Below are positions 5,908 through 5,943 of a stretch of DNA of 5,943 bases, in pieces. The translations under genes were made by a program, and so were the position numbers. This DNA is from JAENVT01 sp040005915 (GTDB taxonomy: Bacteria > Actinomycetota > Acidimicrobiia > Acidimicrobiales > Ilumatobacteraceae), in assembly GCA_040005915.1 (NCBI GenBank), contig JBDTYA010000217.1, positions 1-5,943 on the forward strand, written 5' to 3'. Each line of letters starts with the position of its first letter. The stretch's first letter is position 1. Below the pieces are notes generated by a model. That model was not told where the DNA came from and did no database searches. It saw only the letters and a list, made by a program, of their open reading frames with translations.

Positions 5908-5943
5908 CCAGCACTCAGCGTTTGACGCCGCACGCCCCGCATG

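Overview
The window reads as chromosomal housekeeping DNA from a high-GC Gram-positive. GC content, GTG starts, near-exclusive G/C at third codon positions and the gene order pyrG – ADP-ribose-type Nudix hydrolase – xerD all point to Actinomycetota. From memory, the same order is Rv1699-Rv1700-Rv1701 in Mycobacterium tuberculosis. The flavour of the proteins, especially the small HD protein after xerD, would suit the class Acidimicrobiia (Ilumatobacter-like), but that finer placement is an inference and was not tested.

Layout: a minus-strand GT-C fold membrane glycosyltransferase (16-1497) is divergent from a plus-strand HAD-like hydrolase (1532-2197), with only 34 bp between them. An 83-bp gap with a -10-like box and a clear Shine-Dalgarno leads into pyrG, CTP synthase (2281-3927). 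Next comes a Nudix hydrolase (3924-4508) overlapping the pyrG stop by 4 nt, then the tyrosine recombinase xerD (4518-5456) after a 9-nt gap, then a small HD-domain protein (5453-5890) overlapping the xerD stop by 4 nt. The last 53 bases hold a weak hairpin and possibly the tail of a convergent gene.

How they fit together: pyrG makes CTP, the Nudix enzyme probably hydrolyses ADP-ribose or a related nucleoside diphosphate, XerD is half of the XerCD chromosome-dimer resolution system, and the HD protein is a probable metal-dependent phosphohydrolase of unknown substrate. Overlaps and short gaps suggest co-transcription, with a likely second internal promoter directly in front of xerD. The first two genes look functionally unrelated to this block.

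No mobile element, CRISPR array, tRNA or rRNA was seen, and there is no clear novel multi-gene system. The most notable signals are two apparently leaderless GTG starts (HAD gene and xerD) with identical -10 geometry, departures from family motifs in the HAD and Nudix proteins, and the HD protein translationally coupled to xerD.
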